Assembly: GCA_944386015.1 (NCBI GenBank)
Contig: CALWZK010000016.1
Location: forward strand, 1-40,857
Origin: an uncultured Faecalibacterium sp.
GTDB taxonomy: Bacteria > Bacillota > Clostridia > Oscillospirales > Ruminococcaceae
Direction of reading: 5' to 3'
DNA: 40,857 nucleotides
Shown: positions 27,892 through 37,056 of the stretch, piece by piece
How positions within the stretch are numbered: the stretch's first letter is position 1
Layout of the letters: each line of letters opens with the position of its first letter
Made by a program: the position numbers and the translations under genes
Notes under the pieces: model-generated
The model's input: only the letters and a program-made list of their open reading frames with translations
What the model was told of the DNA's origin: nothing
Databases searched by the model: none

Positions 27892-28814
27892 GCCTGGAGT
27901 CCTTTCATCGCGGCGTCGCAGCCGGCCATCATTTCCTCAAAGATCTGGCGCAGGGGCTTGATCTCGTGCAGCATGCCGGCCACCTGGCCGCACATAAAGC
28001 TGCCGCCGTCCAGGTCGCCCTCAAAGACGGCCTTCCGCAGGGAGCCCAGGGTCAGCTTCTCGCGCTCGGCCAGAGGCATGTTCTCCTTCTCCATCTCCAG
28101 ATACTGGCGGGCCATCTTGTTTTTCAGAACCCGGACGGGGGCGCCGGTGGTGCGGCCGGTGACCACGGTGTCGTTGGCGCCGGCCTTCAGCAGGGCCTTC
28201 TTGTAGTTCTCGTGGATGGGGCACTCCTGGCTGACCAGCAGGCAGGTACCCACCTGGACGCCGCAGGCGCCCAGGGCATAGGCGGCTGCCATCTGGCGGC
28301 CGTCGGCGATGCCGCCGGCTGCGATGACAGGGGCCTTGACAGCGTCCACCACCTGGGGCACCAGGGCCATGGTGGTCATCTCGCCCACATGGCCGCCGCT
28401 CTCGGTGCCCTCGGCGATGAAGCCGTCCACGTCATACCGCTCCAGCCGCTTGGCCAGGATGGGGGCAGCCACCACGGGGAACACCTTGATGCCGGCTTCC
28501 TTCCAGGCGGGGACGTACTTGCCGGGGTTGCCGGCGCCGGTGGTCAGCACCTTGACGCCCTCCTCCACAACCACCTTGGCCAGGTCCTCGATGTGGGGGT
28601 TCATCAGCATCAGGTTGACGCCGAAGGGCTTGTCGGTGGCAGCCTTGGCGATGCGGATCTCCTTGCGGAGGGTCTCGCCGTCCCAGCCGCCCGAGCCGAT
28701 CAGGCCCAGGGCGCCGGCGTTTGAGACAGCAGCGGCGAAGGCGCCGGTGGCAATGTTGGCCATGCCGCCCTGGATGATGGGGAACTCAGTTCCCAGAAGT
28801 TCATTGATCTTCAT
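27888..28814 (-). CDS. fabK: Enoyl-ACP reductase II, FabK (FMN-dependent)
   Basis: A 308-residue TIM-barrel flavoprotein of the nitronate monooxygenase/FabK family, reducing enoyl-ACP in the last elongation step. Family segments: TEFPIIQGGMANIATGAFAAAVSNAG, VVAAPILAKRL, AAGGIADGRQMAAAYALGACGVQVGT. No FabI-type reductase occurs in the operon, so FabK is the probable sole enoyl reductase here. The start at 28814 follows AAAGGAG; a longer frame would overlap the end of fabH. Confidence 0.95.
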   Translation of the reverse strand: MKINELLGTEFPIIQGGMANIATGAFAAAVSNAGALGLIGSGGWDGETLRKEIRIAKAATDKPFGVNLMLMNPHIEDLAKVVVEEGVKVLTTGAGNPGKYVPAWKEAGIKVFPVVAAPILAKRLERYDVDGFIAEGTESGGHVGEMTTMALVPQVVDAVKAPVIAAGGIADGRQMAAAYALGACGVQVGTCLLVSQECPIHENYKKALLKAGANDTVVTGRTTGAPVRVLKNKMARQYLEMEKENMPLAEREKLTLGSLRKAVFEGDLDGGSFMCGQVAGMLHEIKPLRQIFEEMMAGCDAAMKGLQA

Positions 28815-28852
28815 GGTATGGAAACTCCTTTCTCTTGTGGGCGTCAGGCCGC

Positions 28853-29803
28853 TCAGACAAGCTGAATCAGCGCGCCGGCCCAGGTCAGTCCGCCGCCGAA
28901 GCCCGCGCACAGCACCTTCTGGCCGCTGTGCAGCTGGCCTGCGCGGGCCAGCTCATCCAGCAGGATGGGGACGCTGGCAGAGGAGGTATTGCCGGTATGG
29001 GCAATGTTGCCGACGCATTTTTCGGGGTCCAGTTTCAGTTTCTTGATGGCAAAATCCAGAATCCGCTGGTTGGCCTGGTGGAACACAAAGTGATCCACCT
29101 CGTCCAGGCTGATGCCGGCCTTGGCGGCCACCTCTTTGGCACAGCGGGGCAGGACCTCGACTGCAAAGCGGAAAACCTCTTTGCCGTCCATGTGGATATA
29201 CGAAGGGGCGCCTGTGTTGACGCCGGGGATCATCAAAGCCTGGCGGTTGCCCCGGCTGCCCATGACGGCGGACAGGGAGGGGTAATCCTCCCCCCACTGG
29301 ACCACCGCGGCGCCGGCGCCATCCCCGAACAGCACGCAGGTGCTGCGGTCGGTGAAATCGGTGATCCGGTTCAGCACCTCGCAGCCGATCACCAGGCCGT
29401 ATTTCCGGTCACACGCGGCCAGCAGGCACTGGGCGGTGTGGAGGCCGTAGACAAAGCCGGCGCAGGCAGCGTTCAGGTCAAAGCAGACGGTGTCCTCGGG
29501 CAGCCCCAGCTCCTTCTGCAGCACGCAGGCGGTGGAGGGGGTCAGGGTGTCCTGGGTCAGGCTGGCCACCAGGCAGACCCCGATCTGTTCGGGGCCCACC
29601 CCGGCGCTCTCCAGGGCCTTGCGGGCCGCCGCCACGCACAGGCCCAGGTGGGTTTCCTCCCCCGAGCAGTAGTGGCGGCTGGAAATGCCGGTGCGGGTGA
29701 CGATCCACTCGTCACTGGTGTCCACCATTTTTTCCAGGTCAAAGTTGGTCACTTCCCGGGCAGGCAGGGCAGAGCCGGTGCCGGCCAGTTTGATCCCACT
29801 CAT
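28853..29803 (-). CDS. fabH: 3-oxoacyl-ACP synthase III, FabH
   Basis: A 316-residue initiating condensing enzyme joining acyl-CoA and malonyl-ACP. Triad: Cys114 (NAACAGFVYG), His in VFHQANQRI and Asn in IAHTGNTSSAS. The Asp-Glu-Trp-Ile segment near residue 31 is typical. It overlaps accA by 4 bp and is followed by fabK after 38 bp. Primer preference (acetyl or branched) cannot be judged. Confidence 0.97.
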   Translation of the reverse strand: MSGIKLAGTGSALPAREVTNFDLEKMVDTSDEWIVTRTGISSRHYCSGEETHLGLCVAAARKALESAGVGPEQIGVCLVASLTQDTLTPSTACVLQKELGLPEDTVCFDLNAACAGFVYGLHTAQCLLAACDRKYGLVIGCEVLNRITDFTDRSTCVLFGDGAGAAVVQWGEDYPSLSAVMGSRGNRQALMIPGVNTGAPSYIHMDGKEVFRFAVEVLPRCAKEVAAKAGISLDEVDHFVFHQANQRILDFAIKKLKLDPEKCVGNIAHTGNTSSASVPILLDELARAGQLHSGQKVLCAGFGGGLTWAGALIQLV

Positions 29804-30639
29804 AGGCGCTCCTTTCTCAGGGCGTTGGCGCCCATCATGCGGAATTTCTTGTACCGGGCCGCGGCCAGGGCGCTGCCGCTCATCCTGGACAGGACGGCCA
29901 GCTCTTTCACCAGCACCTCGTCCAGGGCGCGGTAGACGGCCTGGGGGTCGGTGTGGGCGCCCCCTTCCGGCTCGGGGATGATGCCGTCGATCACCTTCAG
30001 TTCCAGCAGGTCGGCGGCGGTCAGCTTCATCACATCGCAGGCCTCATTGCTGCGGGAGGCGTCCTTCCACAGGATGGCGGCGAACCCCTCGGGGGAAAGC
30101 ACCGAATAGACGGCGTTTTCCAGCATCAGGACCCGGTTGCCCACCCCCAAAGCCAGGGCGCCGCCGCTGCCGCCTTCGCCGGTGACCACCGAGATCACCG
30201 GCACGGTCAGCCGGCTGGACAAAGCCAGGGTGGAGGCGATGGCCTCGCCCTGGCCGTGGGCCTCGGCCTCCAGGCCGGGGTAAGCGCCCGCGGTGTCGAT
30301 GAAGGTGATGATGGGCCGGCGGAATTTCTCGGCCTGGCGCATCAGCCGCTGGGCCTTGCGGTAGCCCTCGGGGGAGGGCATGCCGAAGTGGCAGGCCACA
30401 TGCTCTTCCAGGGTGCGGCCCTTGCGGTGGCCGATGACGGTCACCGGCTTGCCGTGGAACAGGCCCACGCCGCCGTAGATGGCGCCGTCATCCATGCAGG
30501 TGCGGTCGCCCCGCTGCTCGAAGAAATCGGTGAACAGGGCGGAAACGAAATCGGGGGTGCCGGGCCGGTCGGCGTGACGGGCCAAAGCCACCCGCTGGGC
30601 GGCCGTCAGCTCGGCGTTGGTCACAACCTCATTTGCCAC
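29800..30639 (-). CDS. accA: Acetyl-CoA carboxylase carboxyltransferase alpha subunit
   Basis: A 279-residue crotonase-fold subunit that, with AccD, moves carboxylate from biotin to acetyl-CoA. [34 protein letters not shown] and [16 protein letters not shown] are diagnostic. It is shorter at the N terminus than the E. coli protein, as is common in Firmicutes. It overlaps accD by 11 bp, suggesting coupled synthesis of the two halves. Confidence 0.96.
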   Translation of the reverse strand: MANEVVTNAELTAAQRVALARHADRPGTPDFVSALFTDFFEQRGDRTCMDDGAIYGGVGLFHGKPVTVIGHRKGRTLEEHVACHFGMPSPEGYRKAQRLMRQAEKFRRPIITFIDTAGAYPGLEAEAHGQGEAIASTLALSSRLTVPVISVVTGEGGSGGALALGVGNRVLMLENAVYSVLSPEGFAAILWKDASRSNEACDVMKLTAADLLELKVIDGIIPEPEGGAHTDPQAVYRALDEVLVKELAVLSRMSGSALAAARYKKFRMMGANALRKERL

Positions 30640-31494
30640 GAGAATCCCCTCCTTTTCCGTGGAGTTTCAGCAGCTGGATCAGGGTGCTGCGCATCCGGGC
30701 ACGGGGGACGATGGCGTCCAGGAAACCGTGCTCCAGCAGATATTCGGCGGTCTGGAACCCTTCGGGCAGCTTTTCGCCGATGGTCTGCTCGATGACCCGG
30801 GGCCCGGCAAAGCCGATGAGAGCCCCCGGCTCGGCCAGCATGATGTCACCCAGGCTGGCAAAGCTGGCGGTGACACCGCCGGTGGTGGGGTGGGTCATCA
30901 CCGAGATGTAGAGGCCGCCGTGCTCCGAAAACCGCTCAATGGCGGCGGCAGTCTTGGCCATCTGCATCAGGGAGAGGATGCCCTCCTGCATCCGGGCGCC
31001 GCCGCTGGCCGAAAACAGGATCAGGGGCAGCTTGTTTTTGTCGGCGTATTCCACCAGGCGGGTGACTTTTTCACCCAGGGCAGCGCTCATGCTGCCCATA
31101 AAGAACCGGCTGTCCAGCACGCCGGCGGCGACTTTGACGCCGTCGATGCGGCCCACAGCGGTGACAACCCCCTCCCCCAGGCCGGTGCGGCGGCGGGCGC
31201 CGTCCAGCTTGGCCTCATAGCCGGGGAAATCCAGCGGGTCGTTGGAGATCAGGTCGGCGTCCAGCTCCTTGAAGCTGCCCTGATCCAAAATCAGGCTCAG
31301 CCGGTAATAGGCGCCGATGGGGTGATGATGGCCGCACAGGGGGCAGACATAGCGGTTTTTCACCAGCTCGCGGCGGAGCACCATCTGGCCGCAGGCGGGG
31401 CACTCCTCCTCGGTGTTGGCGGGGACGATGGTGCCCGAATCCCGCAGGGCCTTGAGGCTCAGCAGCTTGTGGCGGCGGCGGGCAAATACACTGC

Positions 31495-31498
<4 letters not shown>
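30629..31498 (-). CDS. accD: Acetyl-CoA carboxylase carboxyltransferase beta subunit
   Basis: A 289-residue partner of AccA. The N-terminal zinc ribbon is seen as CPAC near residue 33 and CPLC near residue 52; the crotonase core follows with [11 protein letters not shown] and [18 protein letters not shown]. It overlaps accC by 4 bp and accA by 11 bp. Confidence 0.97.
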
Positions 31499-32880
<1,382 letters not shown>

Positions 32881-32884
32881 GGTT

Positions 32885-33337
32885 TCACCCTTCCCGGTAG
32901 CGGATCAGGGGATCCCCAAAGGACACCAGCGCGCCATCCTCCTGCAGGATGGCCTCAATGACGCAGTCGCAGGGAGCCTTGACCTCGCTCATCATTTTCA
33001 TTGCCTCCATGAGGCAGACGGTCTGCCCTTTCTGGACCTTGTCCCCCACCTGGACGAAGGGGGGCTGGTCGGGTGCAGAGGCGACATAGAAGGTGCCCAC
33101 CACCGGGGCGGTGATGCACTTGCCCTCCTCCACCGGGGCAGCGGGAGCGGCGGCCGGAGCCGGTGCGGCGGGGGCAGCGGGGGCTGCCGGGGCCGCGGCC
33201 GGTGCAGCAGGGGCTGCCGGCAGGCCGGCCGTCCCCTTGCCCATCTCCAGATCGGTATCTTTGGTATGTAACTTGAATGCAGTGAGGCTGCTGGCGTCAA
33301 ACCGGGCCATCAGCTCCAGGATTTCCTGATTGGTCAT
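32885..33337 (-). CDS. accB: Biotin carboxyl carrier protein AccB
   Basis: A 150-residue carrier. An N-terminal helix region (1-35) is joined by an Ala/Pro-rich flexible linker (about 38-70) to the biotinyl domain, where Lys114 in EAMKM is the biotinylation site. The linker is long and almost pure Ala/Pro. It starts 45 bp after acpP, following AAAGGAGCC. Confidence 0.96.
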   Translation of the reverse strand: MTNQEILELMARFDASSLTAFKLHTKDTDLEMGKGTAGLPAAPAAPAAAPAAPAAPAAPAPAAAPAAPVEEGKCITAPVVGTFYVASAPDQPPFVQVGDKVQKGQTVCLMEAMKMMSEVKAPCDCVIEAILQEDGALVSFGDPLIRYREG

Positions 33338-33382
33338 AGAGGCTCCTTTCCCGATACAAGTGATGAAGCGCAGACCGGGTGC

Positions 33383-33631
33383 TTACTCAGCCTTCTCAGC
33401 CTCGTCAGCGTGGTCCTGCAGGTACTTGTACAGATCGCCCACCGTCTTCAGGTTGGGCAGGTCCTCGTCGGCGATGGCGATGCCGAAGGCCTCTTCCAGG
33501 GCCATGGACAGCTCCACAGCGGACAGGCTGTCAGCCTCCAGATCCTCGGCCAGGGTGGCCTCCATGGTCACCTTGTCGGCGTCGCAGCTCAGGGTCTCAA
33601 CAATAATTTCCTTAACCTTCTCGAAGTCCAT
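33383..33631 (-). CDS. acpP: Acyl carrier protein
   Basis: An 82-residue acidic four-helix carrier; Ser35 in the EADSLSAVEL motif takes the phosphopantetheine arm. The start at 33631 follows AAGGAGAAATC; an earlier start would add 14 residues not seen in the family. First gene of the twelve-gene fatty acid operon, right behind the promoter and palindrome. Confidence 0.97.
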   Translation of the reverse strand: MDFEKVKEIIVETLSCDADKVTMEATLAEDLEADSLSAVELSMALEEAFGIAIADEDLPNLKTVGDLYKYLQDHADEAEKAE

Positions 33632-33694
33632 GATGATTTCTCCTTTGTCTACCAAAAAATCAGTTTGTTTCATTATTTTGCGAAAATCATTTTA

Positions 33695-33710
33695 TCTAAA
33701 ATATTTTAGA
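33695..33710. promoter_or_regulatory. Perfect 16-bp palindrome downstream of the fab promoter (probable operator)
   Basis: TCTAAAATATTTTAGA is fully self-complementary and lies about 18 bp downstream of the -10 box, inside the 5' leader of acpP. The MarR protein encoded at the far end of the operon is the natural candidate to bind it. No FapR-type protein was found in the window. Confidence 0.75.
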
Positions 33711-33728
33711 AAAAATAATTTTACAGGT

Positions 33729-33756
33729 ATTCTAGCAGATTGCCGGGGATTGTCAA
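33729..33756 (-). promoter_or_regulatory. Promoter for the fatty acid synthesis operon
   Basis: TTGACA (33751-33756), a 16-bp spacer and TAGAAT (33729-33734) on the minus strand, followed by a very AT-rich leader of about 90 nt to acpP. Confidence 0.85.
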
Positions 33757-34315
33757 GTGTTTTTAGGTAAAAAAATACAGCAAAAAACCGGGGCCGGTTC
33801 TTTGCCGTTTGAACCAAACAAAAGGATTTGCCTTTTCTTTCCAAAGAAAGAGGGCTTTCCGGCGGCCTTTGGCTTTGGATTGTTGGGCCGGGGGCCGCCG
33901 GGGGATTTCATTAAAATTTTTTATGTTATATCTTTTACGTTTTTTTGCCCCTGAATTTGACAAAGGCCCTGTTTTTCCCGGGTTTGGGCCCTGCGGCGCC
34001 CGATCTTTCACAAAAAATCCAGCATATAGCACTGACTTTTTAGCTTTTCTATGCTATAATAAGGTAAATCCTACCACAAGACAGGAACCATTCTTGTTTT
34101 TGGTTTGCTCAATCCCGGCCGCCGGCCTCTGCCGACGGAAAACAGCCCGCCCTCACCGGCGGCCAGGTTTTCCCCGTTTTCCATCCCGGCCCGATGAACC
34201 CGGGCCGCGCCGGCTGCCCCATCCAAAGACAGCCCCATGGCACCTTTTTCCATGGCCGGGCCCCCGGCAGAGGGCCCTGTACATCCGCCCATGGCGCAGA
34301 AAGGAAGGATCTCCC
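33757..34315. other. Non-coding region between the fab promoter and the GGDEF gene
   Basis: An AT-rich first half (33757-34060) holds a self-complementary AACCGGGGCCGGTT near 33785 and the promoter at 34032-34060. The GC-rich second half (about 34067-34315) would be a 250-nt leader of the GGDEF gene, with a CCATGG/CCATGG inverted repeat near 34240. No known riboswitch was recognised and no conserved protein extends into it. Confidence 0.5.
34032..34060 (+). promoter_or_regulatory. Promoter for the NTF2/GGDEF gene
   Basis: CTGACT (34032-34037), a 17-bp spacer and TATAAT (34055-34060). The gene starts about 250 bp later. Confidence 0.6.
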
Positions 34316-35314
34316 ATGACCAAACCCTATCCCACTCCCCAGGACGTCATTGATACAGCCCGTTTTATGCTTCGCAAACACTACTGTGAAAACGATGTGG
34401 AACCCATCATTGACCTGATGGATGAGGACATCGTCTGGATGGGCGCTGCCGAGGATGCGTTTTCCCAGGGCCGGGAAAAGGTGGCGCAGCTGTTCCGCCA
34501 GTCCACCGGCCCGGTGCCCCCCTGCACCCTGTCCGGTGAGGAATTGCAGGCCTGGGCCGTGGCGCCGGGGGTGTACCTGGTGGCGGGCCGGGTGTGGATC
34601 GCCACCGACGCGGCCACCGGCATCAGCCTGCGGGCCCACCAGCGGCTGACTCTGCTGTTCCGGTGGGACGGCCAGAAGCTGCACTGCTTCCACATCCACA
34701 TCTCCAACCCCTATGAGGAGATGAAGGAGGGGGACGTGGGCTTCCCCCTCCAGATGGCCCGGCAGTCCTGCCTCTACTTACAGGAACAGATCGAAGCCCA
34801 GAAACAGCAGATCGCCCAGCAGACAGCCCTGCTGGAGCGGCTGAGCTTTGAGGACAGCCTCACTGGCACCTTCAACCGCAACAAGTACAACCAGCTGCTG
34901 GAGCGGGGCTGGGACCGTCACCTGGCCCAGCTGGGGGTGGCCTGCTTTGACCTGAACGGCCTCAAGCGGACCAACGACCTGATGGGCCACAGCGCCGGCG
35001 ATGCCTTGATCCAGCAGATGGCCCTCCTCCTCACCCAGCGGTTCCCCGGCCAGGTGTACCGGGTGGGCGGGGACGAGTTTATCGTGGTGGACGACACCAT
35101 GGACCGGCCCGCCTTCCAGAAGGCGGTGCAGGAGATCCAGGCCCGGCTGGGCCAGAGCGGCATCAGCTGCTCGGTGGGCACCTCCTGGCGCAGCGCCCCC
35201 TGTTCCCTTTCGGCCCAGGCCGAGGAGGCCGACAACCGGATGTACTGGGACAAGCGCCGCTACTACGACGAGCAGGCGGGCAGCGCCTACCGTCCTCACC
35301 ACCACGAAGATTGA
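34316..35314 (+). CDS. Diguanylate cyclase-like protein with an NTF2/SnoaL-like sensor domain
   Basis: A 332-residue soluble protein. Residues 1-135 have the alpha-plus-beta pattern of NTF2/SnoaL-like domains (VEPIIDLMDEDIVWMG, then antiparallel strands), a short coiled coil spans about 150-177, and a GGDEF domain covers 178-332 with DSLTGTFNRNKY, FDLNGLKRTND and intact GGDEF at 251-255. The inhibitory RxxD site is degenerate: Arg242 is kept but the Asp is Gly245. It probably makes c-di-GMP in response to a ligand of the N-terminal domain. AAGGAAGGAT precedes the start; a longer frame upstream lacks support. Confidence 0.85.
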   Translation: MTKPYPTPQDVIDTARFMLRKHYCENDVEPIIDLMDEDIVWMGAAEDAFSQGREKVAQLFRQSTGPVPPCTLSGEELQAWAVAPGVYLVAGRVWIATDAATGISLRAHQRLTLLFRWDGQKLHCFHIHISNPYEEMKEGDVGFPLQMARQSCLYLQEQIEAQKQQIAQQTALLERLSFEDSLTGTFNRNKYNQLLERGWDRHLAQLGVACFDLNGLKRTNDLMGHSAGDALIQQMALLLTQRFPGQVYRVGGDEFIVVDDTMDRPAFQKAVQEIQARLGQSGISCSVGTSWRSAPCSLSAQAEEADNRMYWDKRRYYDEQAGSAYRPHHHED

Positions 35315-35322
35315 CTTTGCAC

Positions 35323-35354
35323 AGCGCCTCCGCCTCCGGGCGGGGGCGCTTTTT
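35323..35354 (+). terminator. Terminator of the GGDEF gene
   Basis: AGCGCCTCCGCC pairs with GGCGGGGGCGCT (12 bp, one G-T pair) around TCCG, followed by TTTT, 8 bp past the stop. Confidence 0.9.
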
Positions 35355-35361
35355 GCAGCAA

Positions 35362-35401
35362 AAAAAGTCCCAGCCGGACGACATGTGCGTACGGCTGGGA
35401 C
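35362..35401 (-). terminator. Terminator downstream of the HD-domain gene
   Basis: GTCCCAGCCG and CGGCTGGGAC form a perfect 10-bp stem followed on the minus strand by seven T. It lies 155 bp past the HD gene, with copy 2 of the two-hairpin element in between. Confidence 0.8.
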
Positions 35402-35410
35402 ACCGACAGG

Positions 35411-35525
35411 GCAAACACAGCGACCGCGTCCTGCGGACGAACCAGGGAGCTGTGTTTGGCGCAGCGCTCCGGTTTTTGCAAGCACCCGCTGCGGTGCGAA
35501 GCAAAAATCGGCTAAGCGCAAGAGG
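35411..35525 (+). repeat. Two-hairpin structured element, copy 2
   Basis: Hairpin A: AAACACAGC (35413-35421) pairs with GCTGTGTTT (35449-35457) around CGTCC-TGC-GGACG (35427-35439). Hairpin B: CCGGTTTTTGC (35469-35479) pairs with GCAAAAATCGG (35501-35511, one G-T pair). The blocks GGCGCAGCGCTCC (35458-35470) and GGCTAAGCGCAAGAGG (35510-35525) are identical to copy 1. Helix sequences differ from copy 1 but remain paired. Confidence 0.8.
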
Positions 35526-35555
35526 GCCGCAATCTGCCTTTTTTGTCTTTATATA

Positions 35556-36050
35556 TTATAAGGATTGCAGACAGAGGGCCAGCAGGGTTTTCCCCTGGTC
35601 GGTCTGGAACACCGCCTCGATCTCCTGCCGCCGGGCCGGGTCGGGCGGGCACTCGTAGCAGTTGACGATCAAATCCGCCTCCATCAAAAGCTGCATCAGC
35701 TGCCCGTGGGGCCGGCGGTATTCATGGTGGTGGAGCACCAGCTCCAGCACATTGGGCAGCACCTCCGCCGGGTAGCCCGCCTTTGCCAGGAAGTCGGACA
35801 CCAAAGCCGGGGCGGCCTGCTGCTGCTCGGCCTGGCTGGCGGCGCCGCCGTGGTCCTTGCAGTACTTGATGGCGATGTCGTGGAGGATGGCCCCCGCCCC
35901 CAGAATCTCCTCCTGCTTTTCCTCCAGCCCCGCCTGCTGCCCCAGCAGTTTGGCCAGGGCGTATACCTTCAGAATGTGCTGGGTCCGCCGGGGGTGGCCC
36001 GCCTCATAGCACAGCGCGCTGTACAGCAGCTGCCCTTCCCTTGCCTCCAT
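35556..36050 (-). CDS. HD-domain protein, probable metal-dependent phosphohydrolase
   Basis: A 164-residue helical protein of the HD superfamily. The metal ligands appear as His25 (RRTQHILKVY), His57-Asp58 (GAILHDIA) and a late Asp in LMEADLIVN; His67 and LHHHEY are further candidates. Proteins of this size and type hydrolyse nucleotides or other phosphoesters, but the substrate is not known. The start at 36050 follows GGCGGAGAT; a longer frame would cross its own promoter. It is divergent from the thiamine operon. Confidence 0.8.
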   Translation of the reverse strand: MEAREGQLLYSALCYEAGHPRRTQHILKVYALAKLLGQQAGLEEKQEEILGAGAILHDIAIKYCKDHGGAASQAEQQQAAPALVSDFLAKAGYPAEVLPNVLELVLHHHEYRRPHGQLMQLLMEADLIVNCYECPPDPARRQEIEAVFQTDQGKTLLALCLQSL

Positions 36051-36079
36051 CTTAACATCTCCGCCTTTCGTTTTTCCCC

Positions 36080-36108
36080 AGTATACCCCCAAAAGCCCCC
36101 TGCTGCAA
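36080..36108 (-). promoter_or_regulatory. Promoter for the HD-domain gene
   Basis: TTGCAG (36103-36108), a 17-bp spacer and TATACT (36080-36085) on the minus strand, directly back to back with the thiamine promoter. Confidence 0.6.
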
Positions 36109-36114
36109 CCGCTC

Positions 36115-36143
36115 TTGACAAGGGGGGCCCGCCGCGCTATACT
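36115..36143 (+). promoter_or_regulatory. Promoter for the thiamine operon
   Basis: Perfect TTGACA (36115-36120), a 17-bp spacer and TATACT (36138-36143), about 40 bp before the TPP riboswitch. Confidence 0.88.
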
Positions 36144-36185
36144 TTGAGCCATCAGGGGCCATTTGCCCCCGACACAATTTCATAA

Positions 36186-36268
36186 ACTGGGGAGCTTGCA
36201 GACAGGCTGAGAGGAAGGTGTGCCCTTCGACCCGTAAACCTGATTTGGATAATGCCAACGTAGGGACA
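36186..36268 (+). promoter_or_regulatory. TPP (thiamine pyrophosphate) riboswitch aptamer
   Basis: THI-element signatures in order: GGCTGAGAGGAAGG (36206-36219), CCCTTCGACCC, then CCTGATTTGGATAATGCC and CGTAGGGA. The GGATAATGCC pyrophosphate-sensor side is intact. It is followed 15 bp later by a strong terminator, so TPP binding is expected to stop transcription before thiW. Confidence 0.95.
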
Positions 36269-36282
36269 CACACGCTTGTATC

Positions 36283-36318
36283 ATCGGAGATGCCAAATCA
36301 GGCATCTCCGATTTTTTT
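36283..36318 (+). terminator. Expression-platform terminator of the TPP riboswitch
   Basis: ATCGGAGATGCC pairs perfectly with GGCATCTCCGAT around AAATCA, followed by seven T. Confidence 0.93.
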
Positions 36319-36518
36319 GTGCCCGCAGAAAGGAGGGCGGAAAGCACAGCATCCGTGGCAGCGCCGCGGCGGATCGAGGGGAGCGCCTCGGGTCTGTAGT
36401 ACAGCGATGGGAAGCCGTGTTCCGGCGTGAGAGGAAGCCATTCAGCTTCGACCGGCCCCTGCCAGCCCGGCAGCGGGAATGTATGATCCTGTCATCTGAT
36501 TCTGAGGAGGTTTTCATC
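36319..36518 (+). other. Leader between riboswitch terminator and thiW, with a TPP-like relic
   Basis: No gene is seen in these 200 bases. At 36428-36453 the pattern TGAGAG, hairpin GAAGC/GCTTC, GACC mirrors TGAGAG, GAAGG/CCTTC, GACC of the true aptamer (36208-36232). The other aptamer half (GGATAATGCC) is not present; a CTGCC/GGCAG hairpin stands in its place. The thiW ribosome site GAGGAGG is at the end. Confidence 0.45.
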
Positions 36519-37043
36519 ATGAAAAAAACCAGCATTCACAAGCTCACCCTGGCCGGCATCCTCTGCGCCGTGGCGGTGGTGGGGAGCCTGTTCTCCTTCC
36601 CTGTCCTGGGCAGCAAGTGCGCCCCGGTGCAGCACATGGTCAACATCCTGTGCGCAGTGCTGCTGGGGCCTGAATACGGCATCGCGGTGGCCTTTGGGGC
36701 CAGCCTGCTGCGGAACCTGCTGGGCCTGGGCAGCCTGATGGCTTTCCCCGGCAGCATGATCGGCGCGCTGCTGTGCGGCCTGGTCTACTGGAAAACCCGG
36801 GCCCTGCTGCCCACCCTGCTGGCTGAGGTGTTCGGCACCGCAGTGCTGGGGGGCCTGTGCGCCTACCCGGTGGCGGTGGTGCTGATGGGCCAGAGCGCCG
36901 GCACCATCGCCTTCTACGCCTACATCTTCCCCTTCTTTGTGTCCACCGCCGGCGGGGCCATCCTGTCGGGCATCGTGCTGTATGCCCTGCGGGACACCGG
37001 GGTCTGGGGCCGGGTGGAAGCCGTCTTCCGCAGCCAGGGGTAA
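36519..37043 (+). CDS. thiW: ThiW, membrane uptake component for a thiamine precursor
   Basis: A 174-residue membrane protein with about five hydrophobic helices, matching ThiW, the substrate-binding (S) component predicted to take up the thiazole precursor through an ECF transporter. Typical segments are GSLFSFPVLGSKCAPVQHMVNILCAVLLGP and GLGSLMAFPGSMIGALLCGL. It needs the shared EcfA/EcfT module, not encoded here. First gene after the TPP riboswitch, next to thiM, whose product phosphorylates the same thiazole. The start at 36519 follows GAGGAGG. Confidence 0.9.
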   Translation: MKKTSIHKLTLAGILCAVAVVGSLFSFPVLGSKCAPVQHMVNILCAVLLGPEYGIAVAFGASLLRNLLGLGSLMAFPGSMIGALLCGLVYWKTRALLPTLLAEVFGTAVLGGLCAYPVAVVLMGQSAGTIAFYAYIFPFFVSTAGGAILSGIVLYALRDTGVWGRVEAVFRSQG

Positions 37044-37056
37044 AGGAGGCGCTGCC

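Noticed and set aside
33093-33329. Ala/Gly-rich plus-strand frame opposite accB
   Set aside because: It is the reverse of the Ala/Pro linker of the biotin carrier protein.
34067-34315. Possible c-di-GMP riboswitch in the leader of the GGDEF gene
   Set aside because: The conserved GEMM aptamer core was not found; only ordinary hairpins are visible.
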